A stretch of DNA of 64,000 bases from Microbacterium terricola (GTDB lineage Bacteria > Actinomycetota > Actinomycetes > Actinomycetales > Microbacteriaceae), in assembly GCF_027943945.1 (NCBI RefSeq), contig NZ_AP027141.1:1922001-1986000 (forward strand). The letters run 5' to 3'. Positions 29,062-37,816 of this stretch are shown here, piece by piece. The translations under genes and the position numbers were made by a program. Under the pieces are notes generated by a model, which was given only the letters and a program-made list of their open reading frames with translations, ran no database searches and was not told the DNA's origin. Positions within the stretch are counted from its first letter, which is position 1; each line of letters begins with the position of its first letter.

Positions 29062-30591
29062 TCAGCGGGGCTTCTCCATGGTCATGAGCTTGAGGACGGA
29101 CTCGGGTGTGGCCTGCTCGATCGGCAGCTCGCCGGTGATGCGCCCCTCGCTGAGGGCGTACACGCGGTCCGAGATGCCGAGCAGCTCGGGAAGCTCGGAG
29201 GAGATCACGATGATCCCCTTGCCGGATGCTGCGAGCTTGTTGATGATCGTGTAGATCTCGTACTTCGCGCCGACGTCGATGCCGCGGGTGGGCTCGTCGA
29301 GGATGAGCACGTCGGGATCGGAGTAGATCCACTTCGACAGGACGACCTTCTGCTGGTTGCCGCCGGAGAGCTTCCCGGTCTTGACCAGCACGTTGGGCGC
29401 CTTGATGTTCATGCTCTTGCGGAAGTCGTCGGCGACCTTGTACTCCTCGTTGTCGTTCACGAGGCCGGCCGCTTCGAGCTTCTTCAGCGACGCCATCGAG
29501 ATGTTGCGCTTGATGTCCTCGATGAGGTTGAGGCCGTACGTCTTGCGGTCTTCCGTCGCGTACGCGAGCCCGTTGTCGATCGCCTCGGCGACGGTGCGGG
29601 TGCGGATCTCCTTGCCGCGCATGAAGACCTTGCCCGAGATGCGCGAGCCGTAGCTGTGGCCGAACAGGCTCATCGCGAACTCGGTGCGGCCCGCGCCCAT
29701 GAGGCCGGCGATGCCGACGATCTCACCGGCGCGCACGTTGATCGAGACGTTGTCGACCATGACCCGGCTCGGGTCCTGCGGGTGGTGCGCCGTCCAGTCC
29801 TCGACGCGCAGCAGCTCGTCGCCGATCTGCGGTTCGTGGTCGGGATAGCGGTGCTCGAGATCGCGGCCCACCATGTCCTTGATGATGCGGTCCTCTGTGA
29901 CGTCCTGCTTGGCGATCGTCTCGATCGTCTTGCCGTCGCGGATGACCGTCACCGTGTCGGCGACCTTTTTGATCTCGTTGAGCTTGTGGCTGATGATGAT
30001 CGACGTGATCCCCTCCTCGCGGAGGTTGAGGATCAGGTCGAGCAGGTGGTCGGAGTCCTCGTCGTTGAGCGCGGCGGTGGGCTCGTCGAGGATGAGGAGC
30101 TTCACCTCCTTGGAGAGCGCCTTCGCGATCTCGACCAGCTGCTGCTTGCCGACGCCGATCTGATTGACCTTGGTCGTCGGGTTCTCGCGGAGGCCCACGC
30201 GGCGCAGCAGCGCCCCGGCCTCGGAGTTGGTCTTGTTCCAGTCGATGAGGCCGCCGGCGCCCTTGCGCTCATTGTTGAGGAAGATGTTCTCGGCGATCGA
30301 GAGGTAGGGGCTGAGGGCCAGCTCCTGGTGGATGATGACGATCCCGCGCGCCTCGCTGTCGCGGAGGTTGCGGAACTGCACCTCGTCGCCGGCGTACACG
30401 ATGTCGCCGTCGTATGTGCCGTGCGGGTACACACCCGACAGCACCTTCATGAGCGTGGACTTGCCCGCGCCGTTCTCGCCGCAGATCGCGTGGATCTCGC
30501 CGCGTTCGACCTCGAAATTGACGTTCGAGAGGGCCTTCACACCCGGGAACGTCTTGGTGATGCCGCGCATCTCCAGGATGTTGTTCGTCAC
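29062..30591 (-). CDS. mmsA: Multiple-monosaccharide ABC transporter ATP-binding protein
   Basis: A 509-residue ATPase with two fused ABC domains. The first has Walker [10 protein letters not shown] (about residues 39-47) and Walker [12 protein letters not shown]. The second has a degenerate Walker A ([10 protein letters not shown]) but an intact LSGGNQQK signature and [13 protein letters not shown]. That pattern is normal for ribose-type importers. Start is the GTG at 30591 with a GGAG ribosome-binding site. A perfect hairpin separates it from the upstream chvE-like gene. Confidence 0.95.
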   Translation of the reverse strand: MTNNILEMRGITKTFPGVKALSNVNFEVERGEIHAICGENGAGKSTLMKVLSGVYPHGTYDGDIVYAGDEVQFRNLRDSEARGIVIIHQELALSPYLSIAENIFLNNERKGAGGLIDWNKTNSEAGALLRRVGLRENPTTKVNQIGVGKQQLVEIAKALSKEVKLLILDEPTAALNDEDSDHLLDLILNLREEGITSIIISHKLNEIKKVADTVTVIRDGKTIETIAKQDVTEDRIIKDMVGRDLEHRYPDHEPQIGDELLRVEDWTAHHPQDPSRVMVDNVSINVRAGEIVGIAGLMGAGRTEFAMSLFGHSYGSRISGKVFMRGKEIRTRTVAEAIDNGLAYATEDRKTYGLNLIEDIKRNISMASLKKLEAAGLVNDNEEYKVADDFRKSMNIKAPNVLVKTGKLSGGNQQKVVLSKWIYSDPDVLILDEPTRGIDVGAKYEIYTIINKLAASGKGIIVISSELPELLGISDRVYALSEGRITGELPIEQATPESVLKLMTMEKPR

Positions 30592-30637
30592 GTTCTCCGA
30601 CTTCCTCGTGGGGTCCCGACACCGGGAGCGTACTGGA

Positions 30638-30675
30638 GGCGACGACGGTGGGGCGGATGCCCCACCGTCGTCGCC
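30638..30675 (-). promoter_or_regulatory. Intercistronic hairpin between chvE-like gene and mmsA
   Basis: A perfect 17-bp stem with a GGAT loop, 24 nt after the binding-protein stop. No T tract. It probably stabilises the upstream mRNA or partly terminates, as suggested for 7558-7592. Confidence 0.7.
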
Positions 30676-30699
30676 GATTCGACAGGTGGAGAGACCTCG

Positions 30700-31824
30700 T
30701 TAGAGGCCGAGCTCCTCAGCCGTCCAGTAGCCGGTGTCGACCAGGGCCGACTCGACGTTGTCCTTGACGACCGGCACCGGCGCGAGCAGGTACGAGGGGA
30801 CGACCTTCACGTCGTTGTCGTACGTCTCGGTGTCGTTGACCTCGGGCTCCTCGCCGTTCAGCACGGAGATGGCCATGCCGGCAGCGACCTTGGCGAGCTC
30901 ACGCGTGTCCTTGAAGATCGTCGCGTACTGCTCACCCGAGAGGATCGCCTTGACCGAGTCGACCTCGGCGTCCTGGCCCGAGATGATCGGCCACTCGTCA
31001 CCGGTGGTGTAGCCGGCGTCGGTGAGAGCCGAGATGATGCCGCGCGAGATGCCGTCGTAGGGCGACAGCACCGCGTTGACCTTCGAGCCGTCCGAGTACT
31101 GCGACGTGAGGATGTCCTCCATGCGGCTCTGGGCGGTCTCGCCGTCCCAGCGGAGCGTGGCGGCCTGCTCGATGTCGGTCTGACCCGACTTCACGACCAG
31201 CGTGCCGTCCTCGATGTACGGGTTCAGGACATCCATCGCGCCGTTGAAGAAGAAGAACGCGTTGTTGTCGTCCAGCGAGCCGGCGAACAGCTCGATGTTG
31301 AACGGACCCTTGGGCGCGTCCTCGGCCGGGTTGCCCTCGAGGTCCGTCAGGCCGAGGCCGTTCAGGAGGGTCCACGCCTGCTGGTTGCCGACGAGCTCGT
31401 TGTCGAACGTCGCGTAGTAGTCGACGTTCTCGGTGCCCTTGATGAGGCGGTCGTACGCGATGACGGGCACGTCGCTGTCTGCGGCGGTCTGGAGGACCTC
31501 CGTCAGCGTGGTGCCGTCGATCGAGGCCACGATGAGCGCCTCGGCACCCTTCGTGATCATGTTCTCGATCTGCGAGACCTGGGTGGGGATGTCGTCCTCT
31601 GCGTACTGCAGGTCGACGGTGTAGCCCTCGGCCTCGAGCGCAGCCTTGACGGCGTCGCCGTCCTGGATCCAGCGCTCCGAGCTCTTGGTGGGCATCGCGA
31701 CGCCGATGAGGCCGCCGTCGCCTTCGCCCTCGGTGGTGCCGGTGCCGCCGGTGCTGCCGGAGCAGGCGGTCAGCGCCAGGGCGCCCGCGGCGACAGCCGC
31801 GATCATGATCCTCTTGATCTTCAC
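30700..31824 (-). CDS. chvE: Sugar-binding lipoprotein of the multiple-monosaccharide transporter (ChvE-like)
   Basis: A 374-residue periplasmic-binding-protein-type lipoprotein. The signal peptide ends LALTAC with lipidated Cys21, followed by a Gly/Thr-rich linker. The mature domain starts [20 protein letters not shown], the ChvE signature. ChvE proteins bind several aldoses (arabinose, xylose, galactose, glucose). It feeds MmsA-MmsB and is preceded by AraD, so L-arabinose is a reasonable ligand. Start is the GTG at 31824, behind AAAGGA. Confidence 0.93.
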   Translation of the reverse strand: MKIKRIMIAAVAAGALALTACSGSTGGTGTTEGEGDGGLIGVAMPTKSSERWIQDGDAVKAALEAEGYTVDLQYAEDDIPTQVSQIENMITKGAEALIVASIDGTTLTEVLQTAADSDVPVIAYDRLIKGTENVDYYATFDNELVGNQQAWTLLNGLGLTDLEGNPAEDAPKGPFNIELFAGSLDDNNAFFFFNGAMDVLNPYIEDGTLVVKSGQTDIEQAATLRWDGETAQSRMEDILTSQYSDGSKVNAVLSPYDGISRGIISALTDAGYTTGDEWPIISGQDAEVDSVKAILSGEQYATIFKDTRELAKVAAGMAISVLNGEEPEVNDTETYDNDVKVVPSYLLAPVPVVKDNVESALVDTGYWTAEELGL

Positions 31825-31897
31825 TGTGGTTCCTTTCCAGTGGACATCACTGTCTTGGTGTTCGGTATTCAGTTGTGACCGCGCCCAGGGTTTCGGG

Positions 31898-32638
31898 CTA
31901 CCGGCGGTCGTCGGTGGTCTGTCCGTAGACGTTCTGGTACCGGTCGTAGAGCCGGTCGATGGCGTCCTGCGGGAGAGGGATGAGGGGGCCGCCCTGACGG
32001 GCGATGTGCACGGTGCGGGCGACGTCCTCGAGCATGACGGCCGCCTTGACGGCGTCCTTCGCGTTCGTGCCGATCGTGAACGGGCCGTGGTTCTGCATGA
32101 GCACGCCGCGGCTGCGGTGGCCGGAGAGCGTCTCGACGATGCCCTTGCCGATCGAGTCGTCGCCGATGATCGCGAAGGGGCCCACCGGGATGGGGCCGCC
32201 GAACTCGTCGGCCATCGCCGTGATGACGCAGGGGATCTCCTCGCCGCGCGCCGCCCACGCCACAGCGTAGGTGGAGTGGGTGTGCACGACGCCGCCGACC
32301 TCGGGCATGTTCCGGTAGACGTATGCGTGCGCCGCGGTGTCGGACGAGGGCGACCGCTCGCTGCCGGGGGTGCCGGGGATGACGTTGCCGTCGAGATCGC
32401 AGAGGATCATGTTCTCGGGCGCCAGGTCGTCGTACGAGACGCCGGACGGCTTGATCACGAACAGATCGGCGCCGGGCACGCGGCCCGAGACGTTGCCGCC
32501 GGTCCAGACGATGAGGCCGTAGCGGACGAGCTCGGCGTGGAGGGCGGCCACCTCGGCGCGGACACGGGCGATCGCGACCTCGGTCTTCACGCCGGAGACG
32601 TAGCGATCCTGCGTCTCGGAATCCGTGCCCTGCACCAC
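31898..32638 (-). CDS. araD: L-ribulose-5-phosphate 4-epimerase
   Basis: A 246-residue class II aldolase-family epimerase that converts L-ribulose 5-phosphate to D-xylulose 5-phosphate, the last step of the L-arabinose route. Visible motifs are [35 protein letters not shown] with two zinc His, and MQNHGPF with the third. A longer in-frame reading from 32734 runs through the operator region, so it is rejected. The first of two tandem GTG codons, at 32638, has AAGGGAG 8 nt upstream. No araA or araB is in the window. It precedes the sugar importer and is probably in its operon. Confidence 0.92.
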   Translation of the reverse strand: MVQGTDSETQDRYVSGVKTEVAIARVRAEVAALHAELVRYGLIVWTGGNVSGRVPGADLFVIKPSGVSYDDLAPENMILCDLDGNVIPGTPGSERSPSSDTAAHAYVYRNMPEVGGVVHTHSTYAVAWAARGEEIPCVITAMADEFGGPIPVGPFAIIGDDSIGKGIVETLSGHRSRGVLMQNHGPFTIGTNAKDAVKAAVMLEDVARTVHIARQGGPLIPLPQDAIDRLYDRYQNVYGQTTDDRR

Positions 32639-32678
32639 TGTGCCGACTCCCTTGTCTGGTCTGGCTGTGCGGCGGTCG

Positions 32679-32718
32679 ATGTGACAGCCGATGTGACAGT
32701 CCATGTGACCGTTCACAT
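32679..32718. promoter_or_regulatory. Operator region upstream of araD
   Basis: ATGTGACCGTTCACAT (32703-32718) is palindromic except for one base pair. Two further direct ATGTGAC half-sites start at 32679 and 32691, 12 bp apart. The site resembles the one before the second LacI gene and has the central CG of LacI-family operators. Confidence 0.7.
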
Positions 32719-32792
32719 CGGCAAGTGTAGCCACGTCCGGCCCGAGAGTGTCAACTTCACTCGGTCTCGGGTTGGTAACGGAAGCCTGTGTC

Positions 32793-33809
32793 TCAGCGGA
32801 GGGGCGCTGCGGACCCGCGGACGATCAGCTCGGGCATGATCGTCGGGGTGGCGGCGGGCTCATCCGCGTCGCCGCGCGGACCCAGCAGCAGGTCGACGCA
32901 GCGCCTGCCGAGTTCCGCGAAGTCCTGCCGCACGGTCGTCAGCGGCGGCCAGAAGTGAGCCGCCTCGGGGATGTCGTCGAAGCCGACGATGCTGATGTCG
33001 CGGGGCACATCCAGCCCCTCGTCGCGGATCGCGTGCATCAGTCCGAGCGCCATCTGGTCGTTCGACGAGAAGATCGCGGTGAAGTCCCGCACCCGCAGCA
33101 GCTCGCGGCCGGCGTAGTAGCCGAACTCGGCCGTCCAGTCCCCCAGGATCGGTGCGGTGGTGGGGATGTCGTTCGCGCTCATCTCCTCGAGGAATCCGCG
33201 CATGCGCGCCTCCGCCTCGATCCAGTCCTGCGGTCCTGCGAGGTGGTAGATCTGCCGATGTCCCAGGCTGATCAGGTGTTTCGTCGCGAGGCGCGCCCCG
33301 CCGATCTGGTCGACGGTGAGGGTGTGGTCGGGGTCGAGGCCGGTCGACTGGAGGGTGACGTACGGGATGTCGAGCTGCTGGGCGGCGAGCGCCCGGAACA
33401 CCCGCACCTGCGGCGCGATGACGACGAGTCCCTCGATCGACTGCGCCATCAGATGCGCGATGCCGTCGGGGATGGACTGCGGAGCCGAGGCGTCGATGTT
33501 CGCCGTGCTCACCCAGTAGCCCCGCTCCTGCGCGGCTGCCTCGATCGACGCGATGCTGGACGCGGGGCCGTACATCGTGCTGGAGGCGGAGAGGATGCCG
33601 ATGGTCTGCGACCGGCTGGTGACCAGCGCGCGGGCGGCCCGGTTCGGGCGGTACTGCAGCTCCGCCATGACCGTGAGCACGCGCTCGCGCGTCTCGGGCC
33701 GGATGCTGGGGTGCTCGTTGAGCACGCGGGAGACGGTCTGATGCGAGACGCCCGCGAGCCGCGCGACATCGCGGATGCTCGGCCTGCGGCCGGGGGCGTC
33801 GTCGCTCAT
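32793..33809 (-). CDS. LacI family regulator of the araD-sugar importer genes
   Basis: A 338-residue LacI/GalR regulator with the helix-turn-helix SIRDVARLAGVSHQTVSRVL near residues 11-30 and a sugar-sensing domain. It lies directly upstream of, and in the same direction as, araD and the ChvE-MmsAB importer. Palindromes of one type (ATGTGAACGGTCACAT-like) lie both before araD and before this gene, so it probably controls both, with an arabinose-type inducer. The inducer is inferred from context. The start at 33809 has a weak GAGAG upstream. Confidence 0.92.
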   Translation of the reverse strand: MSDDAPGRRPSIRDVARLAGVSHQTVSRVLNEHPSIRPETRERVLTVMAELQYRPNRAARALVTSRSQTIGILSASSTMYGPASSIASIEAAAQERGYWVSTANIDASAPQSIPDGIAHLMAQSIEGLVVIAPQVRVFRALAAQQLDIPYVTLQSTGLDPDHTLTVDQIGGARLATKHLISLGHRQIYHLAGPQDWIEAEARMRGFLEEMSANDIPTTAPILGDWTAEFGYYAGRELLRVRDFTAIFSSNDQMALGLMHAIRDEGLDVPRDISIVGFDDIPEAAHFWPPLTTVRQDFAELGRRCVDLLLGPRGDADEPAATPTIMPELIVRGSAAPLR

Positions 33810-33839
33810 GGTGGCTCTCTGGGGGAAGCGGGTGGAGGC

Positions 33840-33855
33840 ATGTGCACGGTCACAC
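33840..33855. promoter_or_regulatory. Putative autoregulatory LacI operator
   Basis: ATGTGCACGGTCACAC matches 14 of 16 bases of the inverse of the araD operator and lies 31 bp upstream of the regulator's start. Confidence 0.6.
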
Positions 33856-33902
33856 GGCCTCGGGTGCCATTATGCACCGCCGGGCGCCCGGGGGCGCATG
33901 CC

Positions 33903-33908
33903 TACACT
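33903..33908 (+). promoter_or_regulatory. -10 element of the 33915 gene (leaderless)
   Basis: TACACT followed by exactly 6 nt and the ATG at 33915. Confidence 0.6.
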
Positions 33909-33914
33909 GGCATC

Positions 33915-34448
33915 ATGGCCGACTTCGCCCGGTTCCTTCCGCTCAACGGCCGCCCGCACGGCGACGAGACGGACGTCACGAGCGACCGCCGCGTGGCCGT
34001 CGCGCAGGTCATCGACGAGGCCCAGCGTCTGCTGGGCGGCGTCGACGCCGAGCGGGCCGGCCGGCTCGCCGCCGACTTCGTGCGCGCCGCGCGCCTCGAC
34101 GCCGATCCGGTGGACGGCCTCCCCGCCCTGTCCGCGAGTGTGCGGACGGGGAAGAGGCGCAGCATCCGCTCGCTCGTGCACGCGACCCGCGCCCTGCTCG
34201 TGCTCGCCGCCGAGACCGGAGGCACGCCGCGCCTGCACGCAGCCATCACCGGCGCCGTCGCACTGTGGGGCGCGACGAGCGGCCCCTTCGATCGCCGAGC
34301 CGTGCTGAAGGGCCATACGATCGCCGCGACCGATGAGGAGTGGTCGTTCGGGCGAGGCCCCGTGCTCGCCGGGCCCGCGCTCGGCATCGTCGCGTTCGTG
34401 CTCGCCCTCTCCGATCAGCCGCCGGTCGCCAGTACGCTCGAGGCATGA
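33915..34448 (+). CDS. Hypothetical protein coupled to a Gfo/Idh/MocA dehydrogenase
   Basis: A 177-residue soluble protein that I do not recognise. It begins ADFARFLPLNGRPHGDETD and is rich in Ala, Arg and acidic residues, with helical heptad-like stretches around residues 25-60 and 75-110. It has no signal peptide, membrane segment or metal motif that I can identify. Its stop overlaps the next gene's ATG (ATGA), which indicates co-translation with the oxidoreductase. Strong high-GC codon periodicity and a good -10 box support that it is real. Confidence 0.7.
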   Translation: MADFARFLPLNGRPHGDETDVTSDRRVAVAQVIDEAQRLLGGVDAERAGRLAADFVRAARLDADPVDGLPALSASVRTGKRRSIRSLVHATRALLVLAAETGGTPRLHAAITGAVALWGATSGPFDRRAVLKGHTIAATDEEWSFGRGPVLAGPALGIVAFVLALSDQPPVASTLEA

Positions 34449-35428
34449 CCGGACTTCGCTGGGGAATCCTCGCCACGGGTGGCATCGCCCACTCCTTCGC
34501 ACGCGACCTGCGCACCGCGGGACTCGACCTCGCCGCCGTCGGCTCGCGCCGGCTCGAATCGGCCGAGCGGTTCGCGGCGGAGTTCGACATCCCCCGCGCC
34601 CACGGATCGTACGAGGGCCTCGTCGCCGACCCGGACGTCGACATCGTCTACATCGCCACGCCGCACCCGATGCACGCCGAGGATGCCCTGCTCGCCATCT
34701 CGCACGGCAAGCACGTGCTCGTCGAGAAGCCCTTCACGCTGACCGGCGCCGAGGCAGCCGCCGTGCGCGACGCCGCACGAGCGCAGGGCGTGCTCGCCAT
34801 GGAGGCGATGTGGACGCGGTACCTGCCGCACATGGCGCGGATCCGCGAACTCGTCGCGAGCGGTGCGCTCGGCGAAGTGCGGACGGCCTTCGCCGACCAC
34901 ACCCAGCAGCTGCCGGCCGATCCGGAGCACCGCCTGAACGCGCTCGAGCTCGGCGGCGGCGCCCTGCTCGATCTCGGGATCTACCCGGTCTCGTTCACGT
35001 GGGACGTGCTGGGGGCGCCGTCGTCGGTGACCGCAACCGCTCGACTGGGCGAGACGGGCGCCGACACCGAGGTGGCCACGCTGTTCACCCACGCCGGCGG
35101 CGCCGTATCGAGCACGCTCTCGTCGTCCCGCGCGGCCGGCCCCAACACAGCGCACATCGTCGGCACGACCGCGCGCATCGACATCGACCGCGTCTGGTAC
35201 ACCCCGACCTCGTTCCGGCTGATCACCCCGGACGGCACGATCGTCGAGGACTACGTCTCGCAGGTCGAGGGCCGCGGCATGCAGTACCAGGCGATCGCCG
35301 CAGAGCAGTTCGTCGCCGATGGGTCGCTCGACAGCGACGTGCTGCCGCTGGACGACACCGTCGCGATCATGGAGACGATGGACGAGATCCGCCGTCAGAT
35401 CGGCGTCGCCTACCCCTCGGAGGCCTGA
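34445..35428 (+). CDS. Gfo/Idh/MocA family oxidoreductase
   Basis: A 327-residue NAD(P)-dependent dehydrogenase. The N-terminal Rossmann fold begins LRWGILATGGIAHSFARDL; EKPFTLTGAEA carries the conserved Lys-Pro of the family. The C-terminal substrate domain has GGGALLDLGIYPVSF. The family oxidises or reduces sugars, inositols or trans-dihydrodiols; DLGIYP and AMWTRYLPHM resemble dimeric dihydrodiol/xylose dehydrogenases. It overlaps the previous gene by 4 bp, but TACGCT 6 nt before its ATG could give an internal leaderless transcript as well. Substrate unknown. Confidence 0.9.
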   Translation: MTGLRWGILATGGIAHSFARDLRTAGLDLAAVGSRRLESAERFAAEFDIPRAHGSYEGLVADPDVDIVYIATPHPMHAEDALLAISHGKHVLVEKPFTLTGAEAAAVRDAARAQGVLAMEAMWTRYLPHMARIRELVASGALGEVRTAFADHTQQLPADPEHRLNALELGGGALLDLGIYPVSFTWDVLGAPSSVTATARLGETGADTEVATLFTHAGGAVSSTLSSSRAAGPNTAHIVGTTARIDIDRVWYTPTSFRLITPDGTIVEDYVSQVEGRGMQYQAIAAEQFVADGSLDSDVLPLDDTVAIMETMDEIRRQIGVAYPSEA

Positions 35429-35769
35429 TCGCGCGCGCGTCGCGCGATCTCCGCACGCAGGCGCTCCTCTTCGATCTCACGCTCGAGATCCGCCAGCTGC
35501 TCCTCGGTGCTGCGCCGTCCGTGCGTCGGTGCCACGTACCCGGTCGGGGCGCTCTGCCGCGCCGGGGCGCGCTGCGCCCGCGCCGCTCCCCCGGTGTACT
35601 CGCGGCCGAGGGCGAACCAGAGCACGGTGCCGATGAACGGGAGCACCAGGACCATGAGCAGCCACGCCCAGCGCGGCAGGTGCTTCACCTGCCACTCGTC
35701 GCGCGTGATGATGTCGACGAGCGCGAAGATCATGGCGCCGACCACGAGGAGGGAGAACACATACGGCAT
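35410..35769 (-). CDS. PLDc_N domain small membrane protein
   Basis: A 119-residue protein with two membrane segments (about residues 3-20 and 33-54). It contains the PLDc_N/cardiolipin-synthase N-terminal motif WAWLLMVLVLPFIGTVLWFALGREY. A charged, coiled-coil-like C-terminal tail runs from about residue 85. Orphan PLDc_N proteins are widespread in actinobacteria and have no known function. ATG at 35769 lies 6 nt after TAGAAT. Its last 19 bp overlap the 3' end of the convergent dehydrogenase gene. Confidence 0.85.
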   Translation of the reverse strand: MPYVFSLLVVGAMIFALVDIITRDEWQVKHLPRWAWLLMVLVLPFIGTVLWFALGREYTGGAARAQRAPARQSAPTGYVAPTHGRRSTEEQLADLEREIEEERLRAEIARRARDQASEG

Positions 35770-35775
35770 GACGGA

Positions 35776-35781
35776 ATTCTA
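35776..35781 (-). promoter_or_regulatory. -10 element of the PLDc_N gene (leaderless)
   Basis: TAGAAT on the minus strand ends 6 nt before the ATG at 35769. Confidence 0.6.
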
Positions 35782-35833
35782 TGTATCCGCTGTGCTGCTG
35801 TCTCGCCATTCCTGCGGCTGACACACTGGAGTC

Positions 35834-37000
35834 ATGCCGGACCCCCAGAACCCCCGCGTCGCGGTCTACCTCGACTTCGACAACATCGTCATGAGCTGGT
35901 ACGACCGGGTGCACGGGCGCAACGCCTACTCGCGTGACCGCCAGCGCATCAGCGAGAACGCCGGCGACCCCGAGATCGCCGAGCGCCTCGCGGCTGCCAC
36001 CATCGACGTGGGCGCGATCATCGACTACGCCGCCTCGTTCGGCACGCTCGTGCTCACCCGGGCGTACGCGGACTGGTCGGCGCCGGTGAACGCGGTGTAC
36101 CGCTCCCAGCTCGTCGCCCGCGCGGTCGACCTGGTGCAGCTGTTCCCCGCCGCCGCTTACGCGAAGAACGGCGCGGACATCCGCCTCGCCGTCGACACCG
36201 TGGAGGACATGTTCCGCCTGCCCGACCTCACGCACGTCGTGATCGTCGCGGGCGACAGCGACTACGTGCCGCTCGCCCAGCGCTGCAAGCGTCTCGGCCG
36301 CTATGTGGTGGGCGTGGGCGTCGCCGGCTCCACGGCCAAATCGCTCGCCGCCGCGTGCGACGAGTTCGAGGCCTACGACTCGCTCCCTGGCGTCCCACGC
36401 GTGACGCGCGAGACGGCGAAGGATGCTGCCGCTCGAAGCCGCGGCAAGGCCAAGGCCCCCGCGGCGACCGCCGAGGAGCCGCAAGCCGAGGGCGCGCCGA
36501 CGGACGCCCCGGTCACGACCGCCAAGACGCGGTCGGGGTCGCGGCGCTCCCCTGCGAAGCCCGCCCCCGACGCCGAGAGCACGGCGGAGCCGGCCGAGAC
36601 AGCCGCAGGCGCACCGCGCGCGGCCGAGGTCGAGGCAGCCCTCAACGACGCGCTCGGCGGTGCGGCCGCACCTGCGAAGCGCACGAGCAGGCGAGCCACG
36701 ACCAAGAGCGTCGCCGCGAGCGCGGAGGCCGCACCCGAGGTGGCACAGCCCGACGAGCCGGACCCGCAGGAGACCGCGACGCGACTGCTCGAGCGCGCCC
36801 TCCGCCTCGGTCATGACAAGAACGACGACTCCGAGTGGCTGCACAGCTCGGCGGTGAAGACCCACATGCGGCGGATGGACCCCTCGTTCAGCGAGAAGGC
36901 CCTCGGCTACCGCTCCTTCAACGACTTCGTGAAGGCACGCGAATCGATCGCCGAGCTCGAGGAGACCGGGCACGAGCGCCTCGTGCGCCTGCGCGAGTGA
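35834..37000 (+). CDS. NYN-domain RNase-like protein with C-terminal LOTUS/OST-HTH domain
   Basis: A 388-residue protein. The N-terminal 170 residues form a NYN/PIN-like nuclease domain: VAVYLDFDNIVMSW gives the first acidic cluster, KNGADIRLAVDTVEDMF the second and VIVAGDSDYVPLAQRC the third. A low-complexity Ala/Pro/Glu linker (about 185-300) follows. The last 85 residues resemble a LOTUS/OST-HTH domain (LHSSAVKTHMRRMDPSFSEK, ALGYRSFNDFVKA). NYN and LOTUS domains both occur in RNA-metabolism proteins, so an RNA-binding RNase is likely. CACACT lies 6 nt before the ATG as a possible -10. Confidence 0.88.
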   Translation: MPDPQNPRVAVYLDFDNIVMSWYDRVHGRNAYSRDRQRISENAGDPEIAERLAAATIDVGAIIDYAASFGTLVLTRAYADWSAPVNAVYRSQLVARAVDLVQLFPAAAYAKNGADIRLAVDTVEDMFRLPDLTHVVIVAGDSDYVPLAQRCKRLGRYVVGVGVAGSTAKSLAAACDEFEAYDSLPGVPRVTRETAKDAAARSRGKAKAPAATAEEPQAEGAPTDAPVTTAKTRSGSRRSPAKPAPDAESTAEPAETAAGAPRAAEVEAALNDALGGAAAPAKRTSRRATTKSVAASAEAAPEVAQPDEPDPQETATRLLERALRLGHDKNDDSEWLHSSAVKTHMRRMDPSFSEKALGYRSFNDFVKARESIAELEETGHERLVRLRE

Positions 37001-37006
37001 CCAGGG

Positions 37007-37816
37007 TCAGCTCGCGCCGGCGAGGAACTGCAGCACCGCGCGGTTGAAGGCCTTCGGCTGCTCCATGTTCGCCGCGTGCCCGTCGTTCGCGAGCACGACC
37101 GCCGTCCCCCGCGACGCGAGCGCGGCAGCGGCGACCGCGTGCGCGCTCGGCCAGAACTCGCTCTCCGCGCCGGCGACGAAGAGCACGGGTACGCTCGTCG
37201 CCGCGATGACGGGACGCCAGTCCTTCTTCGCGTGGTCGTCCAGGAGGGCGAGCTCACCCTCGCTGAGAGCACCGGCATCCGCGCCCTTCATCAGGCGGAG
37301 GAGCCGTACCAGCCGCATCCCCCTGCGTGCGATCGGCGTACCGTGGCCGGTGTCGGGGATGCGCTCGGCGAAGTACGTGTCGACGTTCGAGGCGTCGTAG
37401 CCGTAGAAGCCGTGCGGCCAGTCCGGCGTGTTGAGCATCTTCGGCGTCTGGTCCACGATGACGACCGCGCCGACTCTCGCGGCACCGTGCTGCTGCAGGT
37501 ACGCCCAGATCGTGTTTCCGCCCATCGAACCGCCGATGAGCACGACGTCGTTCAGGTCGAGACGCTCGAGCACGGCGTGCACGTCGGCGCCACGGCGCGC
37601 CATGTCGACACCCTCGGCCGGGCGTTCGCTCGTGCCGTGCCCACGGAGGTCGACGGCGATCACGCGATACCCCGCATCCTGCAGGGGCTTCAGCTGATAG
37701 CGCCATGTCGTCGCGGCCGCCTTGAAGCCGGCCAGCAGCACCACCGGCCGCCCTGCGGGGTCGCCCGACACGGTGTAGTCCAGGCGCACCCCGTCGTCGG
37801 CGGTGATCGAGCTCAT
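37007..37816 (-). CDS. Alpha/beta hydrolase
   Basis: A 269-residue alpha/beta-hydrolase-fold protein. The nucleophile elbow is GGSMGGNT (about residues 96-103), the oxyanion-hole region VLLAGFKAAATTWRYQ, and the catalytic His probably in NDGHAANMEQPKAFN. It may be an esterase, lactonase or dehalogenase-like enzyme; the sequence does not decide. Its ATG at 37816 overlaps the stop of the upstream FAD oxidase gene (ATGA), so the two are coupled. Confidence 0.9.
   Translation of the reverse strand: MSSITADDGVRLDYTVSGDPAGRPVVLLAGFKAAATTWRYQLKPLQDAGYRVIAVDLRGHGTSERPAEGVDMARRGADVHAVLERLDLNDVVLIGGSMGGNTIWAYLQQHGAARVGAVVIVDQTPKMLNTPDWPHGFYGYDASNVDTYFAERIPDTGHGTPIARRGMRLVRLLRLMKGADAGALSEGELALLDDHAKKDWRPVIAATSVPVLFVAGAESEFWPSAHAVAAAALASRGTAVVLANDGHAANMEQPKAFNRAVLQFLAGAS

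Noticed and set aside
30681..30692. A further copy of the 48-bp hairpin repeat, because CGACAGGTG occurs
   Set aside because: Only part of one arm is present, with no partner arm at the right spacing.
32639..32734. N-terminal extension of AraD
   Set aside because: The extra codons run through the palindromic operator and encode a low-quality His-rich stretch; the GTG at 32638 has its own ribosome-binding site.
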